A stretch of 64,000 nt of DNA from positions 61,729-125,728 of the forward strand of contig JAHDGF010000007.1 in the NCBI GenBank assembly GCA_020627785.1, in the 5' to 3' direction. Made by a program: the position numbers and the translations under genes. Source of the stretch: Saprospiraceae bacterium (GTDB lineage Bacteria; Bacteroidota; Bacteroidia; Chitinophagales; Saprospiraceae). This document shows positions 63,151 to 64,000 of the stretch, in pieces; positions within the stretch are counted from its first letter, which is position 1, and each line of letters starts with the position of its first letter. The notes beneath the pieces were generated by a model. That model was not told the DNA's origin and ran no database searches. It was given only the letters and a program-made list of their open reading frames with translations.

Positions 63151-64000
63151 TTATTCCCACCGATACCCAAGCAATTTCTTGCCACATAATGTCTTTAGTA
63201 AAATTATTCTTGATGAGAAATTAAAAACCATGGATTTAAATTGTTCGCTTCCACCAAGTATTTTTTCTCCTTCTTGGATCCATAATCCTTCTTCCATTTT
63301 AAAAAACAATGCTTCCCCACCTTCTGCTCCTAAGGCTTTGCTTGTGGCTAAAAACTGACCGGTAGAATCGAGTGCAACGAGAGAACTATGATCACGTCCT
63401 CCTGGAAAAGGATTTAATCCATTTCCATAGGGAACCCACCGAGCATCTTCGTGCTTCCAAGTCATTGCAGAATACGCACTGCTTGAAAGGCCAGAGGCTA
63501 GGGTCAAACCATCTCGACTCAAAGCCATTGAAGTGGCAAAATGACTACAGGTATCTTTAGCTAAGGTGATGCGTTGACCAAAAGGTAAAAATTGATCTTC
63601 ATCCTTTTTATACACGATAATAGACCCCTCACAGTTTTCTCTCCAATCATTGGTCGAAGCACCAATGGCAATTATGCTTCCATCAAAGTTCGTCACAACC
63701 TGCTCCCCGAATCCATTTTCCTCATGCAAAGGTTTTATATGCACAGGCGTTGCAGTTGTATCTTCATCCACTAAATCGTAAATAAATACTTCTCCCTGCT
63801 CTTCCTTAAATTTGTAATGCGGGGCGCCAACTACTGCAGTATTCCCATCACCTGATAGGGATACTGACCATCCAAATCTCTCTGCTAAAGTAGGCGGACT
63901 TAAAACTCTACTAAGCTTGAATTCTTCATTGATCTTTTCGACATGAATATCCACCTGGACTCGGAATACCAACGCCTTATTTTCTAAAGGTAAATCTTTA
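63151..64000 (-). CDS. FG-GAP-like repeat protein (N-terminus beyond the window)
   Basis: The frame stays open from the stop at 63151 to the window edge; the TTG at 63972 is internal and coding continues through KDLPLENKALVFRV. The visible part has about five FG-GAP-like repeats: GWSVSLSGDGNTAVVGAPHY, GEQVVTNFDGSIIAIGAST, ATSMALSRDGLTLASGLSS and LVALDSTGQFLATSKA. The protein ends in a short basic tail (FKSMVFNFSSRIILLKTL...YRWE) without a sorting domain, which looks poorer than the rest, so a 3' frameshift or truncation is possible. Such propellers are usually surface proteins. Confidence 0.7.
   Translation of the reverse strand, partial: KDLPLENKALVFRVQVDIHVEKINEEFKLSRVLSPPTLAERFGWSVSLSGDGNTAVVGAPHYKFKEEQGEVFIYDLVDEDTTATPVHIKPLHEENGFGEQVVTNFDGSIIAIGASTNDWRENCEGSIIVYKKDEDQFLPFGQRITLAKDTCSHFATSMALSRDGLTLASGLSSSAYSAMTWKHEDARWVPYGNGLNPFPGGRDHSSLVALDSTGQFLATSKALGAEGGEALFFKMEEGLWIQEGEKILGGSEQFKSMVFNFSSRIILLKTLCGKKLLGYRWE

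Overview
The window looks like chromosomal DNA from an AT-rich marine Bacteroidota, most likely a Saprospiria/Saprospiraceae-type organism. This rests on several gliding/type IX secretion (T9SS) client proteins with C-terminal sorting domains, giant Cys-rich HYR/dockerin surface proteins, LytS/LytTR two-component pairs, a caulimovirus-viroplasmin-type RNase HI, a Porin_10-type putative porin, an OMP_b-brl_3 TonB receptor, lipoproteins with Asp/Glu-rich export signals, and TAnnTTTG promoter boxes. No rRNA, tRNA, CRISPR array, prophage or insertion sequence was seen.

Layout. 1-10620: two paralogous giant secreted proteins (the first cut by the window edge), each ending dockerin / cohesin-like / T9SS sorting domain and each followed by the same 13-bp element and a terminator. 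10647-13446: housekeeping genes (ruvX, def, TerC, exonuclease). 13418-17186: a translationally coupled cassette of two MbnP-like lipoproteins and two MbnH-like di-haem peroxidases. 17247-17524: a promoter-hairpins-terminator stretch that looks like an unannotated structured RNA or leader. 17588-20717: a sugar-oxidation set (TIM-barrel isomerase, GMC oxidoreductase, small subunit). 20820-26914: aconitase, small envelope proteins, two tandem CxxC proteins, RNase HI, TatD, a lipocalin-like lipoprotein. 26996-30757: an M43 metalloprotease divergent from a LytS/LytTR pair. 30855-40848: GT-C-like membrane protein, patatin/DUF1835 pair, TonB-like protein, TonB receptor, LVIVD-repeat secreted protein and porin. 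41026-47109: a propeller-type LytS kinase, a LytTR regulator and a secreted beta-helix protein. 47293-51167: VWA lipoprotein, ECF sigma factor with a putative membrane anti-sigma partner, DUF2087 protein. 51449-64000: secreted minus-strand proteins, including a 2112-residue M4-like protease/beta-helix protein and a BNR-propeller protein.

Most notable for novelty: (i) both LytTR systems sit beside direct-repeat arrays with a period of 21-22 bp, the geometry expected for LytTR binding. TTTATAC x3 lies between the divergent protease and kinase promoters, and TGAGTGAAG occurs x3 and x2 on either side of the beta-helix gene. (ii) The duplicated MbnP/MbnH cassette carries surface-lipoprotein signals, and one MbnP copy has lost the Trp-rich motif. 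(iii) A candidate structured RNA lies at about 17284-17524. (iv) Dockerin and cohesin-like modules sit in the same T9SS-exported polypeptide. (v) TTG start codons recur, several of them at gene overlaps. All functional statements are by reading motifs; no database search was run.
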